Shown here piece after piece: positions 10,098 to 11,114 of a DNA stretch of 11,114 nt. The translations under genes and the position numbers were made by a program. Numbering within the stretch: the stretch's first letter is position 1; each line of letters begins with the position of its first letter. Source of the DNA: Clostridiales bacterium UBA735 (GTDB lineage: Bacteria > Bacillota > Clostridia > Oscillospirales > Oscillospiraceae); NCBI GenBank assembly GCA_002298695.1, contig DBLB01000020.1:11699-22812 (forward strand). The letters run 5' to 3'. Under the pieces are notes generated by a model. It saw only the letters and a program-made list of their open reading frames with translations. It had not been told where the DNA came from and made no database searches.

Positions 10098-10707
10098 AGA
10101 ATTTTCTCAAAAATGTCTGCCGGTGCTCCTCGCACGGGCCGAACTCCGTCAGCGCGGCATAGTGCCGCTTCGTGCCGTAGCCCTTGTGGACGGCGAAGCC
10201 GTACTGCGGGAACTTTGCGTCCAGCTCCTCCATCCAGCGGTCCCGCGTCACCTTCGCAAGGATCGATGCCGCTGCGATGGACGCCGAGAGGCCATCGCCC
10301 TTCACGATCGTCCGCGTCGGGATGCCGAGCTGTGGGTCGCGGTTGCCGTCGACGAGTGCCAGCTCCGGCTGAACGCCAAGCTGCTCGACCGCGCGGCGCA
10401 TGGCGAGGAACGTCGCCTGTAAAATATTGATCTCGTCGATCTCCTGATGTCTCGCGAACGCGATGCCGTAGGCCACGGCGTTCTCCACGATCACGTCGTA
10501 GAGCTCGCGCCGCCGCTTGTCCGTCAGCTTCTTCGAGTCATTCAGACCCTCGATCCGGCAGTCCGGCGGCAGGATCACCGCCGCCGCGCACACCGGCCCG
10601 GCCAGCGGCCCGCGCCCGGCTTCGTCGATCCCGCAGACCAGCTTGTATCCGTCCGCAAACGCCGCGTGCTCGTAGGCCCAGAGGTCGACTGTTTCTGTTT
10701 CTCTCAT
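10084..10707 (-). CDS. rnhB: Ribonuclease HII
   Basis: Type 2 RNase H that cuts RNA in RNA-DNA hybrids and starts removal of single ribonucleotides misincorporated in DNA. The 207 residues match RNase HII. The signature [14 protein letters not shown] holds catalytic Asp28 and Glu29 plus the GRG motif that senses the RNA-DNA junction. Asp120 in LVDGN and Asp138 in VKGDG complete the acidic site by comparison with Thermotoga RNase [15 protein letters not shown] (146-157) and [10 protein letters not shown] are further family marks. The ATG at 10705-10707 overlaps the rbgA TGA as ATGA, with GGAGG 4 bases upstream. The rbgA-rnhB pairing is conserved in Firmicutes (ylqF-rnhB in Bacillus). Its end overlaps yraN by 14 bases. 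Confidence 0.97.
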   Translation of the reverse strand: MRETETVDLWAYEHAAFADGYKLVCGIDEAGRGPLAGPVCAAAVILPPDCRIEGLNDSKKLTDKRRRELYDVIVENAVAYGIAFARHQEIDEINILQATFLAMRRAVEQLGVQPELALVDGNRDPQLGIPTRTIVKGDGLSASIAAASILAKVTRDRWMEELDAKFPQYGFAVHKGYGTKRHYAALTEFGPCEEHRQTFLRKFYEKA

Positions 10708-11114
10708 ACTTCCTCCAACATCTCCGGCGTCTCGAGCGTAAAACGCCCGAGCTTGCAGCTGCGGTACTCATCGAGCAGTACCTTTGCCATCCGCTCGGTA
10801 TCCACCTCGCCGCCGGGGATCAAAAATCCGCGCTTGCGCCCTGCGGCCTCCACGAGATCCCACGGGTCAAATTCCGCCGGGATCTCAATTTTATACCGCT
10901 CGCGGATCGCATCCGGATATTCCTTCGCCAGCAGCTCCATCAGATGGAACGCCAACGTCTCCGTGTCGATGACATCGTCCTTCACCGCGCCGGTGTAGGC
11001 CAGGCGCATGCCGACCTGTGGGTCCTCGAATTTCGGCCAGAGAATGCCCGGCGTGTCGAGCAGGAGCAGCCCCTGATCCACCGTGACCCACTGCTTGCCG
11101 CGCGTGACGCCGGG
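10704..11114 (-). CDS. rbgA: Ribosome biogenesis GTPase RbgA (YlqF), partial, N-terminus outside window
   Basis: C-terminal 136 residues of a circularly permuted YlqF/RbgA GTPase, which acts late in 50S subunit assembly. The open frame runs to the right edge of the window with no start, so the gene is cut by the window. The first visible residues [10 protein letters not shown] contain the G2 threonine. [13 protein letters not shown] follows, with the G3 motif DTPG at about 11046-11057 and the LWPK segment typical of this family. The C-terminal helical domain that binds 23S rRNA follows and ends in a short acidic tail. In the permuted order G4-G5-G1-G2-G3, the missing part should hold G4, G5 and G1. 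The stop codon overlaps the rnhB start by 4 bases, indicating coupled translation. Confidence 0.95.
   Translation of the reverse strand, partial: PGVTRGKQWVTVDQGLLLLDTPGILWPKFEDPQVGMRLAYTGAVKDDVIDTETLAFHLMELLAKEYPDAIRERYKIEIPAEFDPWDLVEAAGRKRGFLIPGGEVDTERMAKVLLDEYRSCKLGRFTLETPEMLEEV

Overview
This is a compact, GC-rich bacterial chromosome segment in which every gene lies on the minus strand, so transcription runs from the right end of the window to the left. Eleven protein genes are supported; the right-most is cut by the window edge. No RNA gene, mobile element, CRISPR array or phage gene was seen, and no gap exceeds about 150 bases. The gene content suggests a GC-rich Firmicute of the class Clostridia, perhaps an Oscillospiraceae/Ruminococcaceae-type gut anaerobe. 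Supporting signs are rbgA-rnhB-yraN linkage, engB directly after lon, strong AGGAGG-type ribosome binding sites and a clostridial-type long threonine synthase. The exact taxon cannot be named from this window.

Right block (about 6648-11114), read 5' to 3' on the minus strand: rbgA (50S assembly GTPase, partial), rnhB (RNase HII), yraN (UPF0102 nuclease-like), an M19 dipeptidase, thrC (threonine synthase) and a small metallophosphoesterase. Every junction overlaps, by 4, 14, 4, 13 and 1 bases, so this looks like one translationally coupled operon. A weak intrinsic terminator follows the last stop codon.

Left block (1-6600): an AT-rich gap holds an extended -10 promoter with an inverted repeat over its -35 region. 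It drives tig (trigger factor), clpP, clpX, lon and engB (50S assembly GTPase). This is the protein quality-control cluster: trigger factor folds nascent chains, ClpXP and Lon degrade failed or regulated proteins, and EngB helps assemble the large ribosomal subunit. A good intrinsic terminator lies between clpX and lon, and a GC-rich branched RNA structure lies between clpP and clpX, so the cluster is probably not expressed as one uniform message.

The window is mainly ordinary housekeeping DNA. I do not see an undescribed multi-gene system. The points most worth checking are the RNA structures inside the clp-lon cluster, the TTG starts of clpX and the dipeptidase, and the inverted repeat at the tig promoter.
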